A stretch of DNA of 64,000 nt from Oscillibacter sp. (GCA_022791135.1 JAAVYM010000001.1:20894-84893); one strand, 5' to 3'. Shown: positions 35,691 to 44,373, numbered from the stretch's first letter. The notes: generated from the sequence alone by a model not told the origin. Program-made: numbers and translations.

Positions 35691-36256
35691 GCGGCCGGAG
35701 CCGCCTCGCCGCCCCGGCGGAAGCGGACCAGACCTGTCCGGTCCAGGGCCACCATCACCACTGGGATAAAGACCAATTGCAGGATAATGCCCGGAATGGC
35801 GGTGAGGAACCCCTCCGTGAGGAATATCTGCCAGGTGAAGGCCTGGCCGGAAACGCCGGAGAGGATCACGCGGGCCGCGGCCCAGACGGCGCGCCCGCCC
35901 AGCATGGCGGCGATCAGGCAGCGGTAGAGGGCCATGACGCACTGCCAGCGGGAGCGGGCGTAGAGAAAGCCCGTGAGAAAGCCGTAGGCCGCCAGCTCAA
36001 AGGCCATAGCGATTCCCGTGGGAAAGGGGGGCGGCATGTGGAACAGCACGAACCGCAGCGGTGGCAGGATAAGGCCCACCGCCAGGCCGTACTTCCACCC
36101 GCAGAGAAGGCCGCACAGCAGCACCGGCAGGTGCATGGGACAGAGCATCCGCCCAATTTGCGGGATCTGTCCGGTGAAGAAGGGCAGGACCAGGCCCAGG
36201 GCCAGCAGCATGGCGGCGGTAGCCAGGGTTTGGAGAGGTCTTTGGGTCTTGCTCAT
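35687..36256 (-). CDS. ECF transporter S component, second type
   Basis: A 189-aa membrane protein with about six helices. Conserved-looking parts are GRMLCPMHLPVLLCGLLCGWKYGLAVGLILPPLRFVLF (about 38-75) and TGIAMAFELAAYGFLTGFLYA, a pattern of ECF S components for small vitamins or their precursors; the ligand is undetermined. ATG 36256 follows GGAAGGAG. Its stop overlaps the end of the MocR gene by 4 bases on the opposite strand. A minus-strand promoter TTGGCA-18-TATCAT lies upstream near 36335-36365. Two distinct S components flanking one MocR gene suggest a vitamin-uptake island. Confidence 0.83.
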   Translation of the reverse strand: MSKTQRPLQTLATAAMLLALGLVLPFFTGQIPQIGRMLCPMHLPVLLCGLLCGWKYGLAVGLILPPLRFVLFHMPPPFPTGIAMAFELAAYGFLTGFLYARSRWQCVMALYRCLIAAMLGGRAVWAAARVILSGVSGQAFTWQIFLTEGFLTAIPGIILQLVFIPVVMVALDRTGLVRFRRGGEAAPAA

Positions 36257-36373
36257 GGGAAAAACTCCTTCCGAAAAGTTTTTCCGTCTTCTGACAGTCC
36301 GCCGCCTTCCTGGCGGCGATTGTTCCTGGAATGATGATACCACGAAGGACCGGCTTCTGCCAAGTCCCATTTC

Positions 36374-37438
36374 TCAGGTGAAAAATCCGGTAGTGTCCAC
36401 TACCAGATCTGCTGCCTTCTCTGTGCCGCAGGCGGCGAAATACCGCTCCTCCAGCGTCCGCCATACCTGGTCGAAGGTGGGGTAGTAGTCTCCCTCCCGG
36501 GCCTGAAGGCGGCGGGTCTGCTCCTCCTTTTCACAGGAGAGGAAAAGCTTATAGTCGTAGTAGCCCGCCAGGTCCGGGTGCTGGGAGTAGGTGCCCTCCA
36601 CCAGGATCAGGCCCTCCCGAATCTCCAGCTCCCGCCGCTCCAGGAGGACGCCATTGTGATAGAGTTCCGCCGTTTCCCGCTTTTGCGCAGGCTTTAAGGC
36701 GGGTAGCAGCACCTCCTTCCGGAACCGCTCCAGATCCATGTTCCCGGCGGGAATCTCCATCCAGTTCGAAACCCGGTGCTCCCAGGGAAGGTAGTAGTCG
36801 TCCATATGGAGCACCCGGCAGGGGATCAGCTCCGCCGCCAGGGAGGCAAAGCCTGTCTTTCCGCTGCCGCAGCGGCCGTCTACCGCCGCCGCAGCGGGCT
36901 TTGCCCGCCGGGCTTTCACGTCCCGCTCCAGCTTCTCCAACGGCACCAGTGCCGGGAGAAATCCCGCCAGCTTTGTTTGCAGGACCCGGTAATGGGGGCG
37001 GTAAGCGTTCCGGTATGCCTCGCTGTGATGGACCGGGGGGCAGCCCTCCCGCCGCCAGGACTCCAAATACAAGTTCAGGCCGGGGACGGGGAGGGCGGAC
37101 AGATGCTCCAGCTTTTCTGTCAGGCCTTCCCGGCTTCCCGCCGCTTCCGCCATAGTTCTGGTGAACATCCGCCCAATCAGCGGCAGCTCCCACAGGGTCG
37201 AGAGCGCTTGGGTGATGGGAAAGCGGCACAGGCCGTTCCCAATGGGTTCCGGGGGCATGGGCTGTGTTCCCGCCTCTTTTCGCTCCATCAAGAGGGACGA
37301 TAGGACTTTGTCCGGGCTTTGCACCATATGAGCGGGGCCGAACTCGCTCTGATAGGCCAGCTTGGCGAAATCCTGGGGTTCCATCCGGGGATAGCGTGTC
37401 CAGTGCTCCCGGGCAATCGCCAGGAAATTCCCGCTCAT
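36374..37438 (-). CDS. Uridine-kinase-like P-loop protein with extra N-terminal domain
   Basis: A 354-aa protein. Residues about 185-354 are a uridine/phosphoribulokinase-like P-loop kinase: Walker A AVDGRCGSGKTGFAS near 188, VLHMDDYYLPWEHR (base/acid region), and LILVEGTYSQHPDLAGYYDYKLFL. The first about 165 residues (FAKLAYQSEFGPAHMVQSPDK, EPIGNGLCRFPI, PVHHSEAYRNAYRPHYRVL) form a separate domain I do not recognise. The substrate could be a nucleoside, vitamin or other small alcohol. The start overlaps the DUF3842 stop by 4 bases. Confidence 0.82.
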   Translation of the reverse strand: MSGNFLAIAREHWTRYPRMEPQDFAKLAYQSEFGPAHMVQSPDKVLSSLLMERKEAGTQPMPPEPIGNGLCRFPITQALSTLWELPLIGRMFTRTMAEAAGSREGLTEKLEHLSALPVPGLNLYLESWRREGCPPVHHSEAYRNAYRPHYRVLQTKLAGFLPALVPLEKLERDVKARRAKPAAAAVDGRCGSGKTGFASLAAELIPCRVLHMDDYYLPWEHRVSNWMEIPAGNMDLERFRKEVLLPALKPAQKRETAELYHNGVLLERRELEIREGLILVEGTYSQHPDLAGYYDYKLFLSCEKEEQTRRLQAREGDYYPTFDQVWRTLEERYFAACGTEKAADLVVDTTGFFT

Positions 37439-37854
37439 AGCCCCAGCTCCCTTATCGCCAAGTCCGCGGCGTTGCGCAGATACTCCTCTAGGCGGCGTTC
37501 CTCCGTCCCTGCTACCAGAACGCCGCAGGAGGCGGAGGGAATCAGGATCTTCACCGCCTCCGCCCCGGAGACGGCAGCGGCCATTCTGGGGGAGACCTCC
37601 CCCAGAATACCGTTGGCCAGGATCACGCCGATGGGACCTAGGATCAGGTCCGCCCGGGCGGCATTGCAGGCCACGGCGTTTTCCCCTGTGGCCCCCTGGA
37701 ACGCACCCGCCTTCAGCATGGCGGCAGTGGCCGCCACGTTGGTTCCAACGCAGAGAAGACGGCAGTCCTCGGGCAGACGGGGCTTCAGCAGGCGCACCAG
37801 CTGGCTCCCCACGCCGCCGCCCTGGCCGTCCAAGATCAAGACCGTGCGGGCCAC
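37435..37854 (-). CDS. DUF3842-family protein
   Basis: A 139-aa protein. The N-terminus VLILDGQGGGVGSQLVRLLK is a Gly-rich nucleotide-binding-like loop; ADLILGPIGVILANGILGEVSPRMAAAVSGAEAVKILIPSASCGVLVAG is the conserved second half. The family is common in Clostridia and has no assigned function that I know of. It overlaps the kinase gene by 4 bases and follows the aldo/keto reductase by 4 bases, so it is surely part of one operon. Confidence 0.85.
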   Translation of the reverse strand: MARTVLILDGQGGGVGSQLVRLLKPRLPEDCRLLCVGTNVAATAAMLKAGAFQGATGENAVACNAARADLILGPIGVILANGILGEVSPRMAAAVSGAEAVKILIPSASCGVLVAGTEERRLEEYLRNAADLAIRELGL

Positions 37855-37858
37855 GCCG

Positions 37859-39007
37859 TCACCTCCCGAACAGCTCCGCCGCCCTGCGCATATTCTCCAT
37901 TACAGGCACGGCGAAGGGGCAGCGCTTCTCACAGGCTCCGCAGGAAATGCACTCCCCCGCTCCGTGGGGCAGGGCGGCATAATGTTCCCGCACGGTCTCC
38001 GGGACCGTGCCCTGGGCCAGGGAGAGATTTAAAAATTTTGTGACGCTTGCCACGTCGATTCCCGCGGGGCAGGGGACGCAGTGACCGCAGTACATACAGT
38101 GACCCTTCCAGCTGATTTTCGGCAGAGAGGCCAGAGCAGAGGCATAGTCCCGCTCCGACTCCGGAGCCTCTTCAAAGGCGATACTCCGTTTCAGATCTTC
38201 CAGATTTCGGGCGCCGGACATGACGCAGGCCACGCCCGGACGGTCCAGGGCGTATTGGAGGCATTGGAAATCCGTCAGAGCCTTCCCCGCTGGGGAAAGG
38301 CGGTCGCTGAGCAGGTCCCCGCCGCCGAAGGCCTTCATTACCGTGATGCCCACCCCCAGCCGCTGGCAGGTCTCATACAGCTCCTGCCGCTCCGGGTCCA
38401 TGTTCAAAAGCGGCGCTTCGTAGTTTTGGGGCGCCCACAGCTGCTCTACGTCCTCCCCGGCGGGCTGAAGGTCATAGCAGGGATTGACGCTGAACATCAG
38501 CACGTCGATCAGCCCGGTATTTACCGCTGCCAGGGCGACCTGGGGATTGTGGCTGGACAGGCCGATGCAGCCGATGGTCCCGGCCGTCTTCTGCTCCCGG
38601 GCATACTCCATGACTGGGCCGCGGAGCACTTGCTCCCAGTCGGACAGGGAGTCCACATAGTGAATCATGCCGATTTCCACATAGCCGGTCTCCAGCCGCC
38701 GGAGCTGGTCCTCAAAGCCCTCCCGGACCTCGGCGATGTCCCGGGTCCGTTTGTATTGGCCGTCCTTCCAAATGGTGCAGAGGTGGGCCTGGAGGACAAA
38801 ACGGTCCCGACGCCCCCGGAGGGCGCGGCCCAGATTGGAGCGGAAATCCGGATTAGGAGTGTAGAGGTCGATGCAGCGGACGCCGCCGGCCTCCATAACG
38901 TCTACCAGTTTCCGGACTTCCTCATAGGGCTTGTCTAAAAAGCCCTCGCAGCCCATGCCGATTTCGCTCACGGAGATGCCGGTTCTGCCCAACGCGCGGT
39001 ATCGCAT
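37859..39007 (-). CDS. Aldo/keto reductase with C-terminal 4Fe-4S domain
   Basis: A 382-aa protein. The AKR TIM barrel (about 1-290) has MRYRALGRTGISVSEIGMGCEG, CIDLYTPNPDFRSNLGRALRG and IGCIGLSSHNPQVALAA. The C-terminal ferredoxin-like part (about 315-380) has CMYCGHCVPCPAGIDV and CISCGACEKRCPF, enough Cys for two 4Fe-4S clusters. Such fused reductases are common in anaerobes; substrates are mostly unknown. The promoter upstream has MerR-type geometry (39056-39086), pointing to induction by an electrophile, aldehyde or metal. Confidence 0.92.
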   Translation of the reverse strand: MRYRALGRTGISVSEIGMGCEGFLDKPYEEVRKLVDVMEAGGVRCIDLYTPNPDFRSNLGRALRGRRDRFVLQAHLCTIWKDGQYKRTRDIAEVREGFEDQLRRLETGYVEIGMIHYVDSLSDWEQVLRGPVMEYAREQKTAGTIGCIGLSSHNPQVALAAVNTGLIDVLMFSVNPCYDLQPAGEDVEQLWAPQNYEAPLLNMDPERQELYETCQRLGVGITVMKAFGGGDLLSDRLSPAGKALTDFQCLQYALDRPGVACVMSGARNLEDLKRSIAFEEAPESERDYASALASLPKISWKGHCMYCGHCVPCPAGIDVASVTKFLNLSLAQGTVPETVREHYAALPHGAGECISCGACEKRCPFAVPVMENMRRAAELFGR

Positions 39008-39055
39008 AGTGATACGCCTCCTTGTCTTCCAAAATCATGTATGCGGAACGAGTTC

Positions 39056-39086
39056 AGCATACCATCTGGAGTTCACTCCATGTCAA
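39056..39086 (-). promoter_or_regulatory. MerR-type promoter of the aldo/keto reductase operon
   Basis: Minus strand: -35 TTGACA (39081-39086), 19-base spacer, -10 TATGCT (39056-39061). The spacer begins with a perfect palindrome TGGAGT-N2-ACTCCA (39067-39080). A 19-base spacer filled by a dyad is the hallmark of promoters remodelled by MerR-family activators, and this dyad closely resembles the NmlR/AdhR-type site. No merR gene is in the window. Confidence 0.8.
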
Positions 39087-39101
39087 GGCTTTTTTTGCCG
39101 C

Positions 39102-40550
39102 CTACTCCCGCTCCCGCAGCAGGGTCTGCTTGATGTCCCACAGCCGCTGGCTCAGGTCCACATAATAAGTGTGGGGGTTTTCAAAGCGCTTTACCTCGTT
39201 CCAGAGCGTGTCCACCTGCTCTTTGCAGTAGGATTGAATTTCCTGGAGGCTGGGCCGCCGGTAAACCAGCTCGCCGCCCAGGAAAATGGGTTGCTGAAGG
39301 GGCCTGACAGTAAAATTGGTGTAGGTTTTCCGCTTCCAGGTGGCCCGGGGGTCGAACAGCTCCAAACTTCGGTTCTCGTCCACCTTCTCGTCCCAGACGG
39401 TGATATAGTCCGCCTCAGCCTTGCCGGTGTCCTTGTCGAAAATGCGGTAGACCTTTTTAAAATGGGGATTGGTGATCTTCTCCACATTTTCGCTGACTTT
39501 GATTTTGGGGGTGATGACCCCTGCGGCGTCTTCCACAGCCACCAGCTTATATACACCGCCGAAAACGGGCTGGCTGCTGGCGGTGATCATCCGCTCTCCT
39601 ACGCCGAACATGTCCACCTGAGCGCCCTGGATCAGCAAGTCCCGGATGATATACTCGTCCAAGGAGTTGGAGGCGGAGATTTTGCACTCCGTCCAGCCCG
39701 CGTCATCCAGCATTTTCCGGGCCTTCTGGGTGAGGTAGGCGATATCGCCGGAGTCCAGCCGTATGCCGCACGCCTGGATGCCCAGGGGCTTGAGCACCGC
39801 GTCGAAGGCCCGGATGGCGTCGGGGATGCCGGATTTCAGGGTGTTATAGGTGTCCACCAGGAGCGTGGCGTTGTGGGGATAGAGCTTGCAGTAGGTCTCA
39901 AAGGCCTCGTACTGAGTGTCGAACATCTGGACCCAGGCATGGGCCATGGTTCCCCCGGCGGGAACGCCGTAGAGCTGGTCGGAGATGGTGCAGGCGGTCC
40001 CGGCGCAGCCGCCGATATAGGCAGCCCGAGCGCCGGTAATAGCCCCGTCGATGCCTTGGGCCCGGCGGGAGCCGAACTCCAGCACCGTCCGCCCCTGAGC
40101 CGCCCGAACGATGCGGTTGGCCTTGGTAGCGATGAGGCTTTGGTGGTTGACGGCCAGCAGGGTGAAGGTCTCGATGAGCTGGGCCTGAACGGCGGGAGCG
40201 CGGACGGTGATCACCGGCTCCTGGGGGAAGATGGGCGTCCCTTCGGGGATGGCCCAGATGTCGCCGGTGAAGCGGAAATCTTTCAGGTAGGCCAGGAATT
40301 CCTCGGGAAACAAATTCCGCCCCCGGAGGTAGGCGATGTCCTCATCGTCGAAGTGCAGATCTAGGATATACTCAATGAGCTGGTCCAACCCGGCGCAGAT
40401 GGCAAAGCCGCCCCGGTCCGGCACGTCCCGGAAGAAGACATCAAAATAGGTAATCCGGTCCTGGAAACCCGCTTGGAAATAACCGTTGCTCATGGTCAGC
40501 TCGTAGAAATCGCAAAGCATGGTCAAGTTCAACTTTTGCTCGGTGTGCAT
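39102..40550 (-). CDS. pncB: Nicotinate phosphoribosyltransferase
   Basis: First enzyme of nicotinate salvage to NAD, using PRPP and ATP. The 482-aa length is normal. Motifs are LCDFYELTMSNGYF at 12-25, the phosphorylatable His region in SRRAQGIDGAITGARAAYIGGCAGT, ISGTMAHAWVQ-like GGTMAHAWVQMF, and CGIRLDSGDIAYLTQKARK. The start at 40550 has AAGAGGG upstream and a near-consensus promoter (40582-40610). It is monocistronic. Confidence 0.95.
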   Translation of the reverse strand: MHTEQKLNLTMLCDFYELTMSNGYFQAGFQDRITYFDVFFRDVPDRGGFAICAGLDQLIEYILDLHFDDEDIAYLRGRNLFPEEFLAYLKDFRFTGDIWAIPEGTPIFPQEPVITVRAPAVQAQLIETFTLLAVNHQSLIATKANRIVRAAQGRTVLEFGSRRAQGIDGAITGARAAYIGGCAGTACTISDQLYGVPAGGTMAHAWVQMFDTQYEAFETYCKLYPHNATLLVDTYNTLKSGIPDAIRAFDAVLKPLGIQACGIRLDSGDIAYLTQKARKMLDDAGWTECKISASNSLDEYIIRDLLIQGAQVDMFGVGERMITASSQPVFGGVYKLVAVEDAAGVITPKIKVSENVEKITNPHFKKVYRIFDKDTGKAEADYITVWDEKVDENRSLELFDPRATWKRKTYTNFTVRPLQQPIFLGGELVYRRPSLQEIQSYCKEQVDTLWNEVKRFENPHTYYVDLSQRLWDIKQTLLRERE

Positions 40551-40581
40551 GGAAACACCCTCTTTTCAAGTAGTTCCCTTG

Positions 40582-40610
40582 ATTATAAGCAAAGCGCTGG
40601 GGAATTGCAA
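40582..40610 (-). promoter_or_regulatory. Promoter of pncB
   Basis: Minus strand: -35 TTGCAA (40605-40610), 17-base spacer, -10 TATAAT (40582-40587). Confidence 0.7.
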
Positions 40611-40733
40611 TCTCTTTTTTGCGCTTCTCCGCAAAAGGCATGGAGGAGCGAAGCAGCAGAGACAAAAATCCGGGAACATCCTCCCAAATTGCGCTTTCGT
40701 GTGCATTTCAGTGCGCCCTTTGGGTGGAACCTC

Positions 40734-40762
40734 TTGTAAATCGGCGCAGCTTGTGGTAAAAT
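40734..40762 (+). promoter_or_regulatory. Promoter of the DivIVA-like gene
   Basis: -35 TTGTAA (40734-40739), 17-base spacer, -10 TAAAAT (40757-40762); the ATG is at 40796. Confidence 0.6.
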
Positions 40763-40795
40763 CAAAAAGCATATTTATGAGAAAGCGGTGGCGGC

Positions 40796-41593
40796 ATGGA
40801 AAACTATTCCTTTAAAACTGTGGCCTTCGGCGGATTTGACAAGCAGGATGTGGCGCGGTATTTAGAGCAGTCTTCGGAAAAAGCTGCTGCTGAGCAGCGG
40901 GAACTGGAAAGGGAGATTGAGGAGCTTCGCCGGCAGGCGGCGGAACAGGCGGAAAAGGTGGAGCAGCTTGAAAGTGAGGTGGGCCGGCTGAATGTGCAGC
41001 GGGACTGGCTGCAGTCCCAGCTGGACACGGAGACCGCCACCCGGAAGGATTTAGAGTCTCTGCGATCTCTGGAGCAGGATATTGCCCGGGTGAGCGCGGA
41101 GGCCGATGCCCTGCGCCCGGACGCCGAGGCTTACGCCCGATTTCGGGAGCGGCTGGGGTCCATTGAGTGCGAAGCCAGGAATCGGGCCGACGATCTGGAG
41201 GATGCCGCCGCCGAGCGGACCCGCCGGACGATGGAGATGTTTCAGAGCCAATATCAGGATTTGATGGGGCTTTTTCACGCTGCCACCAGCCGCATAACCC
41301 GGGAACTTCAGGAAATCGAGGCGGCACTGACGCAACTGCCCCGGAACATGGACGAGACGGAGACTGCGCTGAATGCGTTGGCCGCCAGCCTCCAAAAGGG
41401 ACCGGACGGCCGAGCGCTCTTCCTGTCCGGGGAAAAACAGGAAACTGCCCCAACGGCTCAAGAACCTGCTTTCAAGAGCGAGCCGGAGGAGCATACGGCT
41501 GTGGAGGCGGACATAGAAGCGGACTGTTCGCCGGAGGGAGATCCTCCAGTGGAAAAGGACCCTATGAAGGCAGAGGAGCCTGGAGGATTATAA
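40796..41593 (+). CDS. DivIVA-like coiled-coil protein
   Basis: A 265-aa protein. The first about 25 residues (FKTVAFGGFDKQDVARYLE) resemble the DivIVA/GpsB N-terminal membrane-binding segment. A long coiled coil follows (about 26-120, rich in E, Q, L and A heptads), then a second helical part (about 140-200) and an acidic tail. No membrane helix is present. DivIVA-type proteins organise the poles, septum or envelope synthesis. Alternatives such as a generic SMC-like fragment are less likely given the N-terminal motif. It is followed by a small HMA-like gene after about 106 bases. Confidence 0.7.
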   Translation: MENYSFKTVAFGGFDKQDVARYLEQSSEKAAAEQRELEREIEELRRQAAEQAEKVEQLESEVGRLNVQRDWLQSQLDTETATRKDLESLRSLEQDIARVSAEADALRPDAEAYARFRERLGSIECEARNRADDLEDAAAERTRRTMEMFQSQYQDLMGLFHAATSRITRELQEIEAALTQLPRNMDETETALNALAASLQKGPDGRALFLSGEKQETAPTAQEPAFKSEPEEHTAVEADIEADCSPEGDPPVEKDPMKAEEPGGL

Positions 41594-41699
41594 GAAAAAA
41601 AGAGGATTCATGGAAACGGGCGGTAGGAATGAAAATCCGCAGTTTGGGAAAGCTACTCCGGAAGATTTGACAATCGTCAAAGAAAAAGGAGAGACTTTT

Positions 41700-41918
41700 A
41701 TGGCCCGTTTGAGCACTTATTTTTCCCTGGAGAACGCCGGAGACCGGCATGATGAGAAGCTTTTGAAGCAGGGACTGGATTCCCTGCCCGGCGTGACCTC
41801 CGTCAGCCTCAGCGACCGGGGTTGCGTTGCGGTGGACTATGACTCCACCGGCGTCCGGCAGGATCAGATTCGCCAGAAGGTCCAGGAGCTGGGCTACCAG
41901 CTCCGAAGCGAGGATTAA
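41700..41918 (+). CDS. HMA-like small protein lacking CxxC
   Basis: A 72-aa protein with the beta-alpha-beta-beta-alpha-beta pattern of heavy-metal-associated domains: DEKLLKQGLDSLPGVTSVSLSDRGCVAVDYDSTGVRQDQIRQKVQELGYQ. In true metal chaperones a MxCxxC loop precedes the first helix; here that loop reads SLENAGDRHDEK and has no Cys. Metal transfer by the usual route is therefore unlikely. ATG 41700 follows AAAGGAGAG. It is the last gene before the cysteine T-box leader. Confidence 0.75.
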   Translation: MARLSTYFSLENAGDRHDEKLLKQGLDSLPGVTSVSLSDRGCVAVDYDSTGVRQDQIRQKVQELGYQLRSED

Positions 41919-42048
41919 GCCGCTTTTTCAAGAGACGGAGGATCACGGCTTTGCCGCAAAGGTCCTCCTGCCCCTGGCAAGGAGCAGACGAGGGGGCATT
42001 TTGGAAGGTGAATGCCTGGGGATATTTTTTGAGATTTTTCCCGGATGC

Positions 42049-42077
42049 TTGACACGCCAGACAAAGCTTGCTAATAT
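42049..42077 (+). promoter_or_regulatory. Promoter of the cysE-cysS T-box transcript
   Basis: -35 TTGACA (42049-42054), 17-base spacer, -10 TAATAT (42072-42077), immediately before the T-box leader. Confidence 0.8.
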
Positions 42078-42084
42078 ACTGAGA

Positions 42085-42335
42085 GAGTCAAGTGAATACC
42101 ACGGTGATCGGGAAGAGTAACCGCCTATCCAACGGGCAGAGAGGGTGTGCCATCGGCTGCAAGCGCACCTGCGGAGGGGGCTGCGAAGTGCGCCCGGGAG
42201 TGGGAGGGTCAGTCCCTCCGCATGGCCCCCGTCAAGGGCTTCCTTGAGTGATAAATGAGAGTGGAACCGCGATCCGTCGCCTCTCGTACTTCGGTACGGG
42301 GGGCGATGTTCCGTCTCCCGGCCTGACAAGGAGTG
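42085..42335 (+). ncRNA. T-box riboswitch, cysteine-specific (UGC specifier)
   Basis: The leader has the hallmark parts in order: GGGAAGAGTA (stem I base and K-turn), AGAGAGGG and the distal loop GGCTGCAAGC, a specifier region GAAGTGCGCCC in which TGC (42189-42191) is followed by a purine, and the T-box core GAGAGTGGAACCGCG (about 42258-42272) that pairs with the uncharged tRNA 3' end. Downstream, TCGCCTCTCGTAC and GTACGGGGGGCGA form a terminator/antiterminator-type hairpin, although no long U-run follows, so the output might be partly translational. Low charged tRNA(Cys) should raise cysE-cysS expression. Confidence 0.92.
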
Positions 42336-42344
42336 TACCGCGCA

Positions 42345-42929
42345 ATGTATTTGACTCAACTCAGCGGCCTTCTGGCCGCTTACCAGCGCCGGGACCCGGC
42401 TGCCCGGAGCAAACTGGAGGTTTTCCTGCTCTACCCCGGCGTCCATGCCCTGCTGTGGCACCGGGTGTCCCATTGGCTCTACTGCCACCGCCGGTATTTT
42501 CTCGCCCGCTGGATTTCCCAGCATGCCCGGAGCCGGACGGGAATCGAAATCCACCCCGGCGCGATTATTGGCCGGCGGTTGGTCATCGACCACGGCTGCG
42601 GCGTCGTCATCGGCGAGACCGCCGTGATCGGGGACGACTGCCAGCTCTACCAGGGCGTGACTCTGGGAGGCACCGGCAAAGACCAGGGAAAACGACATCC
42701 AACCTTGGGCAATGGCGTGTTGGTGGGATGCGGTGCAAAGATCCTGGGTCCCTTCACCGTGGGAGATCATGCCCGCATTGCGGCGGGGGCTGTGGTATTG
42801 GGTCCTGTGCCGCCGGGCTGCACCGCCGCAGGCGTCCCTGCCCGGATCGTCCGGGAGAGAGACCCGGAAGGGGAAGCATTCGTTCAAAAGCTGGAAGGCC
42901 AGCACCACGATAAAGAGAGGACGGCATGA
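42345..42929 (+). CDS. cysE: Serine O-acetyltransferase
   Basis: Makes O-acetylserine, the carbon acceptor for cysteine synthesis. The 194-aa protein has an N-terminal helical part and a left-handed beta-helix with hexapeptide repeats: [70 protein letters not shown]. The catalytic His/Asp lie in [11 protein letters not shown] 42345 follows AAGGAG at 42328-42333; an in-frame GTG at 42333 overlaps that site. Controlled by the cysteine T-box. Confidence 0.95.
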   Translation: MYLTQLSGLLAAYQRRDPAARSKLEVFLLYPGVHALLWHRVSHWLYCHRRYFLARWISQHARSRTGIEIHPGAIIGRRLVIDHGCGVVIGETAVIGDDCQLYQGVTLGGTGKDQGKRHPTLGNGVLVGCGAKILGPFTVGDHARIAAGAVVLGPVPPGCTAAGVPARIVRERDPEGEAFVQKLEGQHHDKERTA

Positions 42930-42930
42930 C

Positions 42931-44373
42931 ATGTATCTGTATAATTCCGCGACGCACAAGAAAGAGGAGTTTCAAACCCACACGCCCGGCCGGGTAGAAA
43001 TGTACACCTGCGGCCCTACGGTGTATCACTTCGCCCATATCGGCAACCTCCGGAGCTACATTATGGAGGATGTGCTGGAGAAGTACCTTCGTTTCGCCGG
43101 GTACGACGTGAACCGCGTTATGAACATCACCGACGTGGGGCACCTCTCCAGCGACGCTGACACCGGCGAGGACAAGATGCTCAAGGGCGCAAAGCGGGAG
43201 CGTAAAACCGTGCTGGAAATTGCGCAGTTCTACACGGACGCTTTCTTCGGCGACTGCCGCAAACTGAACATCAAAACCCCTGACGTGGTCCAGCCCGCCA
43301 CCGGCTGCATCGACGAATATATTAAAATCATCTCCAAGCTGGTGGACACCGGCTATGCCTACCTCGCCGGAGGCAACGTGTACTTCGACAGCTCCAAACT
43401 GGCCCGCTATTATATTTTTAATGACCACGACGAGGACGACCTGGCTGTTGGTGTCCGGGAGGGTGTGGAGGAGGACTCCAACAAGCGGAACAAAAACGAC
43501 TTTGTCCTCTGGTTTACGAAGTCCAAATTCGAGGACCAAGCCCTCAAGTGGGACTCCCCCTGGGGTGTGGGCTACCCCGGTTGGCATATCGAGTGCTCGG
43601 GCATCTCAATGAAGTACAATGGGGAGTACCTAGACCTGCACTGCGGCGGCGTGGATAACGCCTTTCCTCACCACACCAACGAGATTGCTCAGTCCGAGAG
43701 CTATTTGGGCCATCCCTGGTGCAAGCACTGGTTCCATGTCCACCATCTGAACACCACCGGCGGCAAAATGTCTAAATCCAAGGGCGAGTTTTTGACGGTG
43801 AATCTGCTGGAGGAGAAGGGCTATGACCCACTGGCCTATCGCTATTTCTGCCTTCAGAGCCACTACCGCAAGGCGCTAGTGTTCAGCTGGGAGAATCTGG
43901 ACAACGCCTCCGCGGCTTACACGAAGCTGCTGGGCCGCATCTCGGCGCTGAAGTCCGAAGGGGACACGGATGAGGCAGTGCTTGGTGAGTACCGGGAGAA
44001 GTTTATCCAGCAGGTGGGCAATGATCTGAACACCTCCATGGCTGTGACGGCGGTCTTCGATGCGCTGAAGGCCAAGACTAACGACGCGACCAAGCTTGCC
44101 ATTATTGGGGAGTTTGATCAGGTGCTGTCCCTGAGCCTGCTGGAGAAAGCGGCGGCCATCCGGGAGAAAGCTGCCCAGGCGACCCAGTCCGGCGGCGGGG
44201 ATTACGTGATCACTGGCGAGGGAGACCCGGAGATCGACGCCAAGGTCCTGGCCCGGTATGAGGCGAAAAAGGCGAAGAACTTCGCCGAGGCGGACCGCAT
44301 CCGCGATGATCTGAAGACCCAGGGCATTGAGGTCACCGATGTGAAGGGCGGAGCGATCTGGAAAAGAGTGTAG
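42931..44373 (+). CDS. cysS: Cysteinyl-tRNA synthetase
   Basis: A class-I synthetase of 480 aa, normal length. Zinc ligand and HIGH region: YTCGPTVYHFAHIGNLRSYI (Cys27; HIGN in place of HIGH). Second zinc Cys and His: WHIECSGISMKY and FPHHTNE. KMSKS loop: GGKMSKSKGEFLTVN near 275. A C-terminal DALR-type tRNA-binding region ends in KNFAEADRIRDDLKTQGIEVTDVKGG, a typical CysS ending. It begins one base after the cysE stop and shares the T-box, so tRNA charging and cysteine synthesis respond together. Confidence 0.97.
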   Translation: MYLYNSATHKKEEFQTHTPGRVEMYTCGPTVYHFAHIGNLRSYIMEDVLEKYLRFAGYDVNRVMNITDVGHLSSDADTGEDKMLKGAKRERKTVLEIAQFYTDAFFGDCRKLNIKTPDVVQPATGCIDEYIKIISKLVDTGYAYLAGGNVYFDSSKLARYYIFNDHDEDDLAVGVREGVEEDSNKRNKNDFVLWFTKSKFEDQALKWDSPWGVGYPGWHIECSGISMKYNGEYLDLHCGGVDNAFPHHTNEIAQSESYLGHPWCKHWFHVHHLNTTGGKMSKSKGEFLTVNLLEEKGYDPLAYRYFCLQSHYRKALVFSWENLDNASAAYTKLLGRISALKSEGDTDEAVLGEYREKFIQQVGNDLNTSMAVTAVFDALKAKTNDATKLAIIGEFDQVLSLSLLEKAAAIREKAAQATQSGGGDYVITGEGDPEIDAKVLARYEAKKAKNFAEADRIRDDLKTQGIEVTDVKGGAIWKRV

